Shown one piece after another: positions 29,735 through 38,264 of a stretch of DNA of 64,000 nucleotides (its first letter is position 1; every line of letters begins with the position of its first letter). Origin of the DNA: Pseudomonas saxonica (GTDB lineage Bacteria; Pseudomonadota; Gammaproteobacteria; Pseudomonadales; Pseudomonadaceae); assembly GCF_007858365.1 (NCBI RefSeq), contig NZ_VFIO01000004.1, positions 248,001 to 312,000 on the forward strand. The letters are read 5' to 3'. Below the pieces are notes generated by a model that did no database searches, had not been told where the DNA came from, and was given only the letters and a program-made list of their open reading frames with translations. Position numbers and translations under genes: made by a program.

Positions 29735-30160
29735 TCAGTGAGGGGTTTTACGGTGTTCCTGACGCCATTGGCTTAACTCAATGACGTTGGCGCTGGGAGG
29801 GATTTCACTAACATCCGGCTCAGACCCGTTTGGGATCGGGTAGGGTGGCAGGTCAATTTTTGCACTATGAGCCCCGAATTGGGTGATGGTCCCGGTATGG
29901 CGATGTTCACCTGTGACGGTGAACTCAAAGTTATACACACGGGCCAGGCGTTTGCGGCCATGAGCATCGGCAATAAAGCCGATTTTCTTAAGCGCAACGT
30001 TTTCATCCAGCAATTCGATATCAAGATTCTTGCAGTGCTGTTTGACCCGCGCCAGTGCACGTTCACGCAGGCCGTGGTTGTGCCATAGCCAGGCGGCACC
30101 TGCGGCTAATAGCATCAGCACAAACATATTTCCAAGGGTCAGCATTAACGTGCGCTCCAA
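29735..30160 (-). CDS. DUF3301 family membrane-anchored protein
   Basis: A 141-residue protein with one N-terminal membrane segment (about residues 8-26) and a soluble basic domain containing the family pattern ALARVKQHCKNLDIELLDENVAL. This matches DUF3301, small proteins of unknown role in gamma-proteobacteria. It ends in a proline-rich tail and is divergent from pdxY with 99 bases between. Confidence 0.8.
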   Translation of the reverse strand: MERTLMLTLGNMFVLMLLAAGAAWLWHNHGLRERALARVKQHCKNLDIELLDENVALKKIGFIADAHGRKRLARVYNFEFTVTGEHRHTGTITQFGAHSAKIDLPPYPIPNGSEPDVSEIPPSANVIELSQWRQEHRKTPH

Positions 30161-30259
30161 CAGATTGGGTTCAGCTTAACTGCGTCTTCAGTCTGTCGTA
30201 TAGGTTGTGTTTAGTCGCATACTGCGCGGCTTGAATCCATCCGCAGTCTGGAATCCGGC

Positions 30260-31132
30260 ATGAAACGTACACCTCATCTACTCGCCATCCAATCTCACGT
30301 GGTTTTCGGCCATGCCGGAAATAGCGCTGCCGTGTTTCCTATGCAGCGCGTCGGGGTAAATGTCTGGCCCTTGAACACCGTACAGTTTTCCAATCACACG
30401 CAGTATGGCCAGTGGGCAGGTGAAGTGCTTGCCCCTGAGCAGATTCCGGCGTTGGTTGAGGGTATTGCGGCTATTGGCGAGTTGGGCAACTGTGATGCCG
30501 TTCTGTCCGGCTATTTGGGCAGTGCCGCTCAAGGTCGGGCAATTCTTAGTGGCGTAGCACGTATCAAATCAGTAAACCCGCATGCGTTATACCTCTGTGA
30601 TCCGGTAATGGGGCACCCTGAAAAAGGTTGCATCGTAGCGCAGGAGGTCAGTGATTTTCTGCTTGAAGAGGCCGCTGCTATGGCCGACTTTCTGTGCCCT
30701 AATCAGTTGGAACTGGATAGCTTTTGCGGTCGTCACCCGCAATCATTACTGGATTGCCTGGCGATGGCCCGCAGTTTGCTGTCACGCGGTCCCAAGGCGG
30801 TATTGGTGAAGCATTTGTCCTATCCCGGTAAGCCGACAGATAATTTCGAGATGCTGCTGGTGACCGCAGAGGGCAATTGGCACTTGACCCGTCCATTGCT
30901 GGCGTTTCCGCGTCAGCCTGTGGGTGTAGGCGATCTGACCTCTGGGTTGTTTTTAGCGCGTGTGTTGCTAGGCGACAGCCTTGTGGCTGCATTTGAATTT
31001 ACCGCCGCTGCGGTGCATGAGGTCTTGCTGGAGACTCAGGCCTGCACCAGCTATGAGTTGCAACTGGTGCGTGCTCAGGACCGTATCGCTCATCCGCGAG
31101 TGCGGTTTGAGGCAGTACCTATCAACCTGTAG
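30260..31132 (+). CDS. pdxY: Pyridoxal kinase PdxY
   Basis: A 290-residue ribokinase-fold enzyme that phosphorylates pyridoxal to PLP in the salvage pathway. The start [22 protein letters not shown] is the family signature; DPVMGH and the anion-hole region [17 protein letters not shown] near residue 220 are present. The Asp of GVGD is the catalytic base. Length is normal. It may matter for the several PLP-dependent proteins and MocR regulators in the window, but no operon links them. Confidence 0.94.
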   Translation: MKRTPHLLAIQSHVVFGHAGNSAAVFPMQRVGVNVWPLNTVQFSNHTQYGQWAGEVLAPEQIPALVEGIAAIGELGNCDAVLSGYLGSAAQGRAILSGVARIKSVNPHALYLCDPVMGHPEKGCIVAQEVSDFLLEEAAAMADFLCPNQLELDSFCGRHPQSLLDCLAMARSLLSRGPKAVLVKHLSYPGKPTDNFEMLLVTAEGNWHLTRPLLAFPRQPVGVGDLTSGLFLARVLLGDSLVAAFEFTAAAVHEVLLETQACTSYELQLVRAQDRIAHPRVRFEAVPINL

Positions 31133-31147
31133 AGAGGCGAGTCGGAC

Positions 31148-31177
31148 TGTAGGGAGCGACTGTGTTCGCACCCTACA
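31148..31177. repeat. REP-like hairpin between pdxY and a thioesterase gene
   Basis: TGTAGGGAGCGA and TCGCACCCTACA form a 12-bp stem with one mismatch, the form of Pseudomonas repetitive extragenic palindromes. It lies between convergent genes and may act as a bidirectional terminator. Confidence 0.6.
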
Positions 31178-31185
31178 AAGAGTTT

Positions 31186-31701
31186 TTACATCGTGTCGTC
31201 TTTCAATTCCTGATAGCGTTTTTCCAGCTCTTGACGGATCTGGCGACGCTGTTTGCCCTGAATAAAGCGGCGTTTGTCTTCGCTGTTTACGGGTTGCAAG
31301 GGCGGCACGGCAGCTGGTTTACGATCGTCGTCCACGGACACCATAGTGAAAAAGCAGCTATTGGTGTGGCGTACAGAGCGTTCACGAATATTTTCAGTAA
31401 CGACTTTAATGCCGACTTCCATCGAGGTGTTGCCGGTGTAATTGACCGACGCCAGGAAGGTCACTAGCTCGCCGACGTGAATAGGCTCGCGAAATATCAC
31501 TTGGTCTACTGACAAAGTGACCACATAACGGCCGGCATAGCGGCTGGCGCAGGCGTAAGCGACTTCGTCGAGGTACTTGAGCAGGGTTCCGCCGTGAACA
31601 TTGCCTGAAAAGTTGGCCATGTCCGGGGTCATCAAGACCGTCATCGAGAGTTGGGCGTTTCCGGGTTCCATAGCAGCAGGCTCGCGGTAGTGTTGCAGCA
31701 T
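31186..31701 (-). CDS. Acyl-CoA thioesterase, hotdog fold (YciA-like)
   Basis: A 171-residue thioesterase. The hotdog core has NVHGGTLLKYLDEVAYACASRYAG, with the catalytic Asp in the helix, and the second conserved segment VDQVIFREPIHVGE. These enzymes release CoA from acyl-CoAs of varied chain length. A highly charged C-terminal tail (about 145-171) extends past the fold. The start at 31701 has GAGG upstream; MEPGNAQ at 31671 is an alternative with a weaker leader. Confidence 0.87.
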   Translation of the reverse strand: MLQHYREPAAMEPGNAQLSMTVLMTPDMANFSGNVHGGTLLKYLDEVAYACASRYAGRYVVTLSVDQVIFREPIHVGELVTFLASVNYTGNTSMEVGIKVVTENIRERSVRHTNSCFFTMVSVDDDRKPAAVPPLQPVNSEDKRRFIQGKQRRQIRQELEKRYQELKDDTM

Positions 31702-31956
31702 TGAAATGGGTACCTCTGCGGATACTTGTCGAGTTTTGAAACAGTCATTAACGGGACGTTGTTGCTTTAGCAGCCGTCACGCTCATCTGTATCTGTTTCC
31801 ATATATTGCACTGCCTTTCTAGAAGAAGTCGCGGTGTTAACCTGCAAAAGCCCGATAAGCGGGTAATTCCTACAACACAAACGGTCTATACACACAGTCA
31901 TAAAGACTGCGTCCGACGTTCTGTGGCAGCGAAACACTCAAAAGGAGCACCACGCC

Positions 31957-33717
31957 ATGCATGCCATCAGTTTTATTCAGGATCTGGCAGTGATCATGCT
32001 GGTCGCAGGTGTGGTGACAATTCTTTTTCACCGATTCAAGCAACCCGTGGTGCTTGGCTACATTGTGGCCGGATTTATTATTGGCCCACATACCCCGCCT
32101 TTTGGCTTGATTCATGATGAGCAAACGATCAAGACCCTTGCTGAACTGGGGGTGATTTTCCTGATGTTTTGCCTGGGCCTGGAGTTCAGCCTTCGTAAGC
32201 TATTCAAGGTAGGGGCCACGGCTTTCATCGCAGCGTTCATGGAAATTACGCTGATGATCTGGATTGGCTACGAAATTGGCCGCTGGTTCGATTGGAACAC
32301 CATGGACTCGCTTTTTTTGGGCGCGATTTTGGCCATCTCTTCGACCACGATCATCGTTAAGGCCCTTAATGACCTCAAGATGAAAAACGAGCGCTTTGCG
32401 CAGCTGATTTTTGGCGTGTTGATCGTTGAGGATATTTTGGGTATCGGAATAATTGCGTTGCTGTCGAGCATTGCGGTGAGCGGAAGCGTGAGCCCTGAAG
32501 AGGTTTTTTCGACCGTCGGCAAACTTTCTTTATTCATGATTGTGGCATTGGTCATAGGCATCTTGCTGGTACCAAGGGTGCTGGCGTATGTGGCCCGCTT
32601 TGAAAGTAATGAGATGCTGTTGATCACCGTGCTAGGCCTGTGTTTTGGCTTTTGCCTGTTGGTGGTCAAGCTGGAATACAGCATGGTGCTCGGCGCGTTT
32701 TTGATCGGCGCTATCATGGCTGAATCACGACAACTGCTGAAAATCGAGCGCCTGATCGAGCCTGTGCGGGATCTATTCAGTGCGATTTTCTTTGTCGCGA
32801 TAGGCCTCATGCTCGACCCGGTCATTCTGTGGGAGTACGCCCTGCCAATACTGGTCATCACCTGTGCGGTGGTCCTGGGCAAGATGCTTTCTTGCGGGTT
32901 GGGAGCCTTTATCGCCGGTAATGACGGGCGCACCTCGTTGCGAGTCGGGATGGGGCTGTCGCAGATTGGCGAGTTTTCTTTCATCATCGCAGCGCTGGGT
33001 ATGACGTTACAGGTCACCAGCAGCTTTCTGTACCCCGTAGCGGTCGCTGTGTCCGTGTTGACGACCCTGATGACCCCTTACTTGATTCGTGCCGCAGACC
33101 CGCTCTCGCTCAAGCTGGCGCAGGTCATGCCCAAGCGTGTGTCTCGGGTTTTGGGGATGTACGGCGAATGGCTTCGCAGTATTCAGCCGCAGGGGCAGGG
33201 CGCGCTTCTGGCTGCCATGATCCGCAAAATTCTGCTGCAGGTTGGGGTTAACCTGGCGTTGGTGATCGCTATTTTCTTTGCCGGTGGGTATTTCGCGCCA
33301 AGAATCGCCGAGTATTTACAGGGTTGGATGATTAAATCGAGCTGGCAACACGGGCTGATCTGGGGAGCTGCCTTGTTGTTGTCATTGCCGTTCCTGATCG
33401 CGGCTTATCGCAAGCTCAAGGCGCTTTCGATGTTGCTGGCAGAGATGGGGGTCAAGCCGGAAATGGCAGGGCGCCATACACAACGAGTACGTCGGATCAT
33501 TGCTGAAGTCATCCCGATCCTGTCGTTGCTGGTGATATTTCTACTGTTGTCAGCGTTGTCGGCCAGTATTTTGCCCACCAATGAGTTGCTGATCGGGATT
33601 GCGGTTGTGGCGGCGGGGGTTGCTGCGGTGTTGTGGCGCTGGTTTATTCGGGTTCATACGCGCATGCAGGTGGCGTTGCTGGAGACGCTTGATAACCATA
33701 AAGAGGGCGGCCATTGA
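31957..33717 (+). CDS. CPA2 family cation/proton antiporter (KefB/YbaL-like membrane domain)
   Basis: A 586-residue membrane protein with about 12-14 helices. The N-terminal Na_H_exchanger region contains GYIVAGFIIGPHTPP and the paired motif FLMFCLGLEFSLRKL typical of CPA2. Unlike KefB and KefC it has no recognisable C-terminal TrkA-N (RCK) nucleotide-binding domain; the last 150 residues are further membrane helices and a basic tail. The transported ion (K+ or Na+) cannot be told from the sequence. An AAAGGAGCACCACGCC leader gives a strong start. The gene ends just before a REP-like palindrome. Confidence 0.88.
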   Translation: MHAISFIQDLAVIMLVAGVVTILFHRFKQPVVLGYIVAGFIIGPHTPPFGLIHDEQTIKTLAELGVIFLMFCLGLEFSLRKLFKVGATAFIAAFMEITLMIWIGYEIGRWFDWNTMDSLFLGAILAISSTTIIVKALNDLKMKNERFAQLIFGVLIVEDILGIGIIALLSSIAVSGSVSPEEVFSTVGKLSLFMIVALVIGILLVPRVLAYVARFESNEMLLITVLGLCFGFCLLVVKLEYSMVLGAFLIGAIMAESRQLLKIERLIEPVRDLFSAIFFVAIGLMLDPVILWEYALPILVITCAVVLGKMLSCGLGAFIAGNDGRTSLRVGMGLSQIGEFSFIIAALGMTLQVTSSFLYPVAVAVSVLTTLMTPYLIRAADPLSLKLAQVMPKRVSRVLGMYGEWLRSIQPQGQGALLAAMIRKILLQVGVNLALVIAIFFAGGYFAPRIAEYLQGWMIKSSWQHGLIWGAALLLSLPFLIAAYRKLKALSMLLAEMGVKPEMAGRHTQRVRRIIAEVIPILSLLVIFLLLSALSASILPTNELLIGIAVVAAGVAAVLWRWFIRVHTRMQVALLETLDNHKEGGH

Positions 33718-33729
33718 TGGTGCCCTGCG

Positions 33730-33791
33730 CTCTGTAGAAGCGAGCAAGCTCACGGTCGTGTTGCGGGAGCCTTGCGCTCGTTTCTACAGAG
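33730..33791. repeat. Long imperfect inverted repeat, REP/REPIN type
   Basis: CTCTGTAGAAGCGAGC on the left and GCTCGTTTCTACAGAG on the right enclose a core with AAGCTC and GAGCCTT. The GTAG-A-GCGAGC form is that of Pseudomonas REP sequences, here as an opposed pair (REPIN-like) between convergent genes. Confidence 0.65.
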
Positions 33792-33809
33792 TTTCACTGC
33801 ATGCAGGTA

Positions 33810-34232
33810 TCAGCTTTCCAGCCAGACATCCCGGGCCCAGTGCCAGACCGATTCCCAAGTTTCTTCGGTCACCAGTTCTTCTTCGCCAGACCACAGCACC
33901 ACAGTGCCGTCTTCTTCAACACAGTAGTAGTCGTCGCCGTCCTGACAAATCGGGATCAGTTCGCGGGGCACGCCCAGATCCCATGCAGTGGCTGCCACTT
34001 CAGGCAGGTAGGTATGGGACTGTGGATCCGTCACGGTAACGGGCTCCAGGCTGCCATACACCACGTCGCTGACGGTCAGCAAAAACTCTTTGAAGACAAA
34101 CGGAATGTCGATGAACAGTTGTTCTTCGATTTCTACCAGTTGGTCTTCATCTGGCAGTTCCAGGGGAACCGGCACAGGCTCATTCTTTTCACGTAGTTCT
34201 TCGATGATCTCTTCCACGACCTCTATCCTCAT
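33810..34232 (-). CDS. SMI1/KNR4 (SUKH) family protein
   Basis: A 140-residue, strongly acidic protein. The segment LVEIEEQLFIDIPFVFKEFLL and the later GDDYYCVEEDGTVVLWSGEE match the SUKH (SMI1/KNR4) fold. Many SUKH proteins are immunity proteins against toxins of contact-dependent systems; others are housekeeping. No toxin gene is adjacent, so a general role is as likely. A GAGG lies within the first codons, and no clear Shine-Dalgarno precedes the ATG. Confidence 0.75.
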   Translation of the reverse strand: MRIEVVEEIIEELREKNEPVPVPLELPDEDQLVEIEEQLFIDIPFVFKEFLLTVSDVVYGSLEPVTVTDPQSHTYLPEVAATAWDLGVPRELIPICQDGDDYYCVEEDGTVVLWSGEEELVTEETWESVWHWARDVWLES

Positions 34233-34300
34233 ACTCTATGGCGCGGTTTTATAAGACGCGCTTTATACAGTAGCTTGTTATAAGTGCAATCGTGAAATGC

Positions 34301-34326
34301 AAAGCCCCGGACAAGTCCGGGGCTTT
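34301..34326 (-). terminator. Intrinsic terminator of the Tim44-like gene
   Basis: A perfect 12-bp stem, AAAGCCCCGGAC with GTCCGGGGCTTT and loop AA. It lies 26 bases behind the stop of the minus-strand gene at 34352. The T-run on the minus strand is short. Confidence 0.7.
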
Positions 34327-34351
34327 GATTACAACATGTGATATGCGCAGA

Positions 34352-35200
34352 TCAGCCGTTTTGGCGGATACCGGCCACCAGCCAAGGCTGGTTCTCACCT
34401 TGCTGGCGCTCCATGTTCCAGCTCTCGCTGAAAGCTTCGCCCTGATCAAAACGCGATGTTTTCGAAATACCGCTGAATGTCAGTGTGGCGATGGTCTTGT
34501 CGGCGCGATCATCCAGGCCGTCCAGTTGCACGGTCAGGTTGTCGATGTAGGTGGACTGGAAGCCATCACCCAGATCAGCGCGCTCACGCTTGAGGAAATC
34601 AAGCATTTGCGGTGTAACAAACTCGGCGATTTTATCCATTTCGTTGGCATCCCAATGCTGCTGCAGGGACTGGAAATGGTTACGTGCAGCGTCCAGGAAG
34701 TTCTGCTCGTTGAACCAGGCCGGAGCATTGATCACCGGGCGTGCTGCCGGGGCGGCTGAACCACCGCCGAAGATCGACGATGTGGCTGGCTTGGCATCGA
34801 ACACTTCCCGTTGCATCGAGGCTGGGCCCGCTGGAGCCATCATGTCAGCCGCCTGGTGCTTGCGGCGACGGGCGGCAATGAAGCGGAAGATCAGGAAGGC
34901 AATGACCGCCATGATCAAGATGTCGAAGAACTGCATGCCCTGGAAGCCACCGCCCATGAACATGGATGCAAGCAGGCCACCGGCAGCGAGGCCAGCCAGA
35001 GGGCCTAACCAGCGCGAAGCACCACCGGCTTTAGCGGCAGCGCCTGCAGCAGCAGGGGCTGCAGCGGGTGCGGCTTGACGAGTTTGGTGGCTAGGGGCCG
35101 AGCCAAAGCTTTTGCCACCGCCAAAGCGTTTGGCGTTAGCGTCGAGGCTCATCGTTAAACCGATGCACAACGCCATGGCGATGCTAAGAAAACGTTTCAT
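34352..35200 (-). CDS. Tim44-like domain membrane protein
   Basis: A 282-residue protein. A signal peptide (MKRFLSIAMALCIGLTMSLDANA) is followed by an alanine-rich linker, one or two membrane segments (about 65-115, GLAAGGLLASMF and ILIMAVIAFLIFRF), basic residues, and a C-terminal Tim44-like domain with FLDAARNHFQSLQQHWDANEMD. This group is widespread in proteobacteria with no settled function. The ATG at 35200 has GGGAATTCCC before it; an open frame to 35215 is less likely. The low-complexity Ala-Pro region explains several long shadow frames on the plus strand. Confidence 0.82.
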   Translation of the reverse strand: MKRFLSIAMALCIGLTMSLDANAKRFGGGKSFGSAPSHQTRQAAPAAAPAAAGAAAKAGGASRWLGPLAGLAAGGLLASMFMGGGFQGMQFFDILIMAVIAFLIFRFIAARRRKHQAADMMAPAGPASMQREVFDAKPATSSIFGGGSAAPAARPVINAPAWFNEQNFLDAARNHFQSLQQHWDANEMDKIAEFVTPQMLDFLKRERADLGDGFQSTYIDNLTVQLDGLDDRADKTIATLTFSGISKTSRFDQGEAFSESWNMERQQGENQPWLVAGIRQNG

Positions 35201-35372
35201 AAAGGGAATTCCCATTTGTGGATGACACGCGCGCCATGTTGCACAGGTGAAGGTTGGCTGGCTAGCGGTGAAGTGTTTCGGGCTTTTGCCTAATAGCGTG
35301 TAGGAGACTTCTGTTTAATTTGTAGTCGATGTCTCTGGCATCCCAGCCAAAGCCAATGAAGCTACAAAAGGT

Positions 35373-35813
35373 TTAGCGTTTTAACGCCAGTAGCACGACA
35401 CCCCCTGTAATCAGTCCGATGCCGGCCCATTGTCGCAGGTCGAGTTTTTCACCCAAAAGCAGTACGCCAATGATAGCCACCAGCACCACGCTAAGCTTGT
35501 CCACAGGCGCAACCAGTGACGCTGGGCCCAGTTTCAAGGCGCGGAAATAGCACAGCCATGACGCCCCTGTCGCCAATCCTGATAGCAGCAGGAACAGATA
35601 GCTGCGCCCGGAAATTGAACTCAACGACTGGTATTGGCCCGTGGCATAAACAATCAACGCCAAACTGGCCAGTACCACGACGGTGCGTAGTAACGTGGCG
35701 AAATCAGAATTGACATGCTCGATACCCACCTTGGCAAAAATCGCAGTCAGCGCCGCAAAGGTGGCCGACAGGAGGGCCCAGAATGTCCAGGAAGAAAAGA
35801 AACCTGAGCCCAT
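35373..35813 (-). CDS. DMT/EamA family small transporter-like protein
   Basis: A 146-residue membrane protein with five predicted helices, a single EamA half instead of the usual two. Motifs ATFAALTAIFAKVGIEHVNSD and APVDKLSVVLVAIIGVLLLGEKL fit the half-size DMT group, which works as dimers. The substrate is unknown. AAGGTGGG before the ATG at 35813 decides the start over a GTG nine bases earlier. uvrD ends 29 bases upstream on the same strand side (its stop is at 35852 on the minus strand), so transcription may continue from uvrD into this gene. Confidence 0.8.
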   Translation of the reverse strand: MGSGFFSSWTFWALLSATFAALTAIFAKVGIEHVNSDFATLLRTVVVLASLALIVYATGQYQSLSSISGRSYLFLLLSGLATGASWLCYFRALKLGPASLVAPVDKLSVVLVAIIGVLLLGEKLDLRQWAGIGLITGGVVLLALKR

Positions 35814-35851
35814 ATTACCCACCTTATCGTCAGCTAGCTGTCCCGCGGCTG

Positions 35852-38035
35852 TCAGACCGCTTCAAGTTTGGCGTAGCCCATCATTAGCCACTTGCTGCCT
35901 TCCGGGAAGTTCACTTGAACCCGTGCCTGGGCGCCAGCGCCTTCGAAATTCAGGATCACGCCTTCGCCGAACACCGCGTGACGGACCAGTTGACCCAGCT
36001 TGAACTCGGTTTCGGGAATATCCGAACCGCCAAACAAGGTGCTGGCGCTTTGCTTCTGACCACCGCCGAAAGGACGGCTGACACTGTTGGACAAGCGAAC
36101 TTCCTGTATCAACCCTTTTGGTATCTCGCGCACGAAGCGTGAAACCTTGTTGTAGGTTTCACTGCCGTAGAGGCGACGGGTTTCAGCATAGGTCATCACC
36201 AGGTTTTGCATCGCGCGGGTGATGCCGACATAGGCCAGACGGCGTTCCTCTTCAAGGCGGCCGGGTTCTTCAAGGCTCATCTTGTGCGGGAACAGGCCCT
36301 CTTCCATGCCCACAAGAAACACATACGGGAACTCCAGGCCTTTTGCGCTGTGCAGCGTCATCAACTGGATACCGTCTTCGTGTTCTTCTGCCTGAGTGTC
36401 GCCAGCCTCCAGTGATGCGTGGCCAAGGAATGCGGCTAATGGCGAGAGCTCTTCGTCTTCTTCGTTGTTCTCGAAGTTACGTGCAGCGCTGACCAGCTCC
36501 TCAAGGTTTTCTACCCGGGCTTGGCCTTTTTCGCCCTTTTCGGCTTGATGGTAGGCAATGAGCCCGCTTTGCTCGATTACTGTTTGAGTCATGAGGTGAA
36601 GCGGCATCTCCATGACTTTTGCAGCGAGGCCTTCGATCAGCTCAATAAAGCCTGCGATAGCGCCCGAAGCACGACCAGGCAACGCTTTATTAGCGATGAG
36701 CTGGCGCATGGCTTCCCACATGGACACATCACTGTGACGGGCGTGCTCACGAATGGCTTCAACTGTTTTTTCGCCGATCCCGCGAGCCGGAACGTTAATG
36801 ACTCGTTCCAGTGCCGCGTCGTTGCCACGGCCCTCCAGCAGTCGCATGTAGGCCATGGCATTTTTGATTTCAGCACGTTCAAAGAAGCGCTGACCGCCAT
36901 AAATACGGTACGGAATACGTTCGCGAAGTAACGCTTCTTCCAGCACCCGTGATTGGGCGTTGGAACGGTACAAAATAGCGATGTCTTTATGAGCCAGGCC
37001 CGTTTTCAGGGCGCTTTCAATGGTTTCGACGACGTAGCGCGCTTCATCGTGTTCGTTGAAAGCCGCGTACAAATTAATCGCTTCGCCTTCGCCGCCATCC
37101 GTCCACAGTTCTTTACCCATGCGCCCACTGTTGTTGGCAATCAGGGCGTTGGCCGCTTTAAGAATGCCAGCAGTTGAACGGTAGTTCTGTTCCAGACGAA
37201 TGGTTTCCGCATCCGGGAAGTCAGTGGAGTATTGGTAGATATTTTCAATCTTCGCGCCACGCCATCCGTAGATCGACTGATCGTCATCGCCCACGACCAT
37301 CAAGCTGTCGCCGCCTTGTGCCAACAGACGCAGCCACGCGTATTGCACGGCGTTGGTGTCCTGGAACTCGTCCACCAGAATGTGCCGGAAGCGTTTCTGG
37401 TAGTGCGCCAGTAAGCCTGGGTTATCACGCCACAGATCCAGGGCGCGCAGGAGCAGTTCAGAGAAATCAATCACGCCTGCCCGCTGGCACGCAACCTCAT
37501 AGGCCTCGTAAATGCTGCGCATGGTGGCCAGGAATAAATCACCACTGGCTTGAATGTGTTGTGGGCGCAGGCCTTCATCTTTTTGGCCGTTGATGAACCA
37601 TTGCGCCTGCCGCACAGGCCAGCGCTGTTCGTCCAGCCCCAGTTCTCGGATCACCCGTTTGACCAAGCGTTGTTGGTCATCGCTGTCGAGAATCTGGAAC
37701 GTCTGGCTCAGACCGGCTTCCTGCCAATGAGCACGCAGCAGGCGGTGTGCCAGGCCGTGGAAAGTACCCACCCACATACCGGCCGGGTTGATACCCATAA
37801 GCTGTTCGATGCGGTGGCGCATCTCGGCAGCGGCCTTGTTGGTGAAGGTCACCGACAGCACTGAGTGCGGGGACGCGTTTTCGACCTGGATTAACCAAGC
37901 GATACGGTGCACCAGCACACGGGTTTTGCCGGAACCTGCGCCGGCCAGAACCAACTGACGCCCGACACTGGCCGTGACGGCCTGACGTTGGGCATCGTTG
38001 AGAGAATTTAACAAGAGAGAGAGATCATCGCGCAT
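35852..38035 (-). CDS. uvrD: DNA helicase II (UvrD)
   Basis: A 727-residue superfamily 1A 3'-5' helicase of nucleotide excision and mismatch repair. Motif I AGAGSGKT is at residues 31-38, motif II DEFQDTN, motif III GDDDQSIYGWRGA, motif IV region YRS and motif V/VI (TLHSAKGLEF, YVGITRA) are all present, as is the C-terminal Tudor-like domain (LGQLVRHAVFGEG ... VNFPEGSKWLM). A LexA box lies 80 bases upstream, so SOS induction is expected, as in E. coli. Confidence 0.96.
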   Translation of the reverse strand: MRDDLSLLLNSLNDAQRQAVTASVGRQLVLAGAGSGKTRVLVHRIAWLIQVENASPHSVLSVTFTNKAAAEMRHRIEQLMGINPAGMWVGTFHGLAHRLLRAHWQEAGLSQTFQILDSDDQQRLVKRVIRELGLDEQRWPVRQAQWFINGQKDEGLRPQHIQASGDLFLATMRSIYEAYEVACQRAGVIDFSELLLRALDLWRDNPGLLAHYQKRFRHILVDEFQDTNAVQYAWLRLLAQGGDSLMVVGDDDQSIYGWRGAKIENIYQYSTDFPDAETIRLEQNYRSTAGILKAANALIANNSGRMGKELWTDGGEGEAINLYAAFNEHDEARYVVETIESALKTGLAHKDIAILYRSNAQSRVLEEALLRERIPYRIYGGQRFFERAEIKNAMAYMRLLEGRGNDAALERVINVPARGIGEKTVEAIREHARHSDVSMWEAMRQLIANKALPGRASGAIAGFIELIEGLAAKVMEMPLHLMTQTVIEQSGLIAYHQAEKGEKGQARVENLEELVSAARNFENNEEDEELSPLAAFLGHASLEAGDTQAEEHEDGIQLMTLHSAKGLEFPYVFLVGMEEGLFPHKMSLEEPGRLEEERRLAYVGITRAMQNLVMTYAETRRLYGSETYNKVSRFVREIPKGLIQEVRLSNSVSRPFGGGQKQSASTLFGGSDIPETEFKLGQLVRHAVFGEGVILNFEGAGAQARVQVNFPEGSKWLMMGYAKLEAV

Positions 38036-38114
38036 CTGAGCATTCTAGGGCGCGCGGCCAACCCCGGCAAACCCCAATGCCGATCGGCCCCGCCTTATTT
38101 TGTCGTCCGTAAGG

Positions 38115-38130
38115 CTGTTTATATGAACAG
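38115..38130. promoter_or_regulatory. LexA (SOS) box upstream of uvrD
   Basis: CTGTTTATATGAACAG is an exact CTGT-N8-ACAG LexA operator with an A/T-rich centre. It lies 80 bases before the uvrD start codon on the minus strand. It could also touch the promoter of the GGDEF-EAL gene on the other side. Confidence 0.75.
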
Positions 38131-38264
38131 TCATACAGAGGGGTATGCCTTTATTTGAATAGTTTGGGGGAATTGGATCCATTCATAAGCGTTTTATCCC
38201 GTTTGGACATATGCATTGCTTGTGTATGCTCGGGGGTACTTTTAGTCACCCTCTTATAAGAATT

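Noticed and set aside
35497..35505. TTGTCCACA as a DnaA box
   Set aside because: It differs by one base from the consensus and stands alone in a DMT gene, so it is probably chance.
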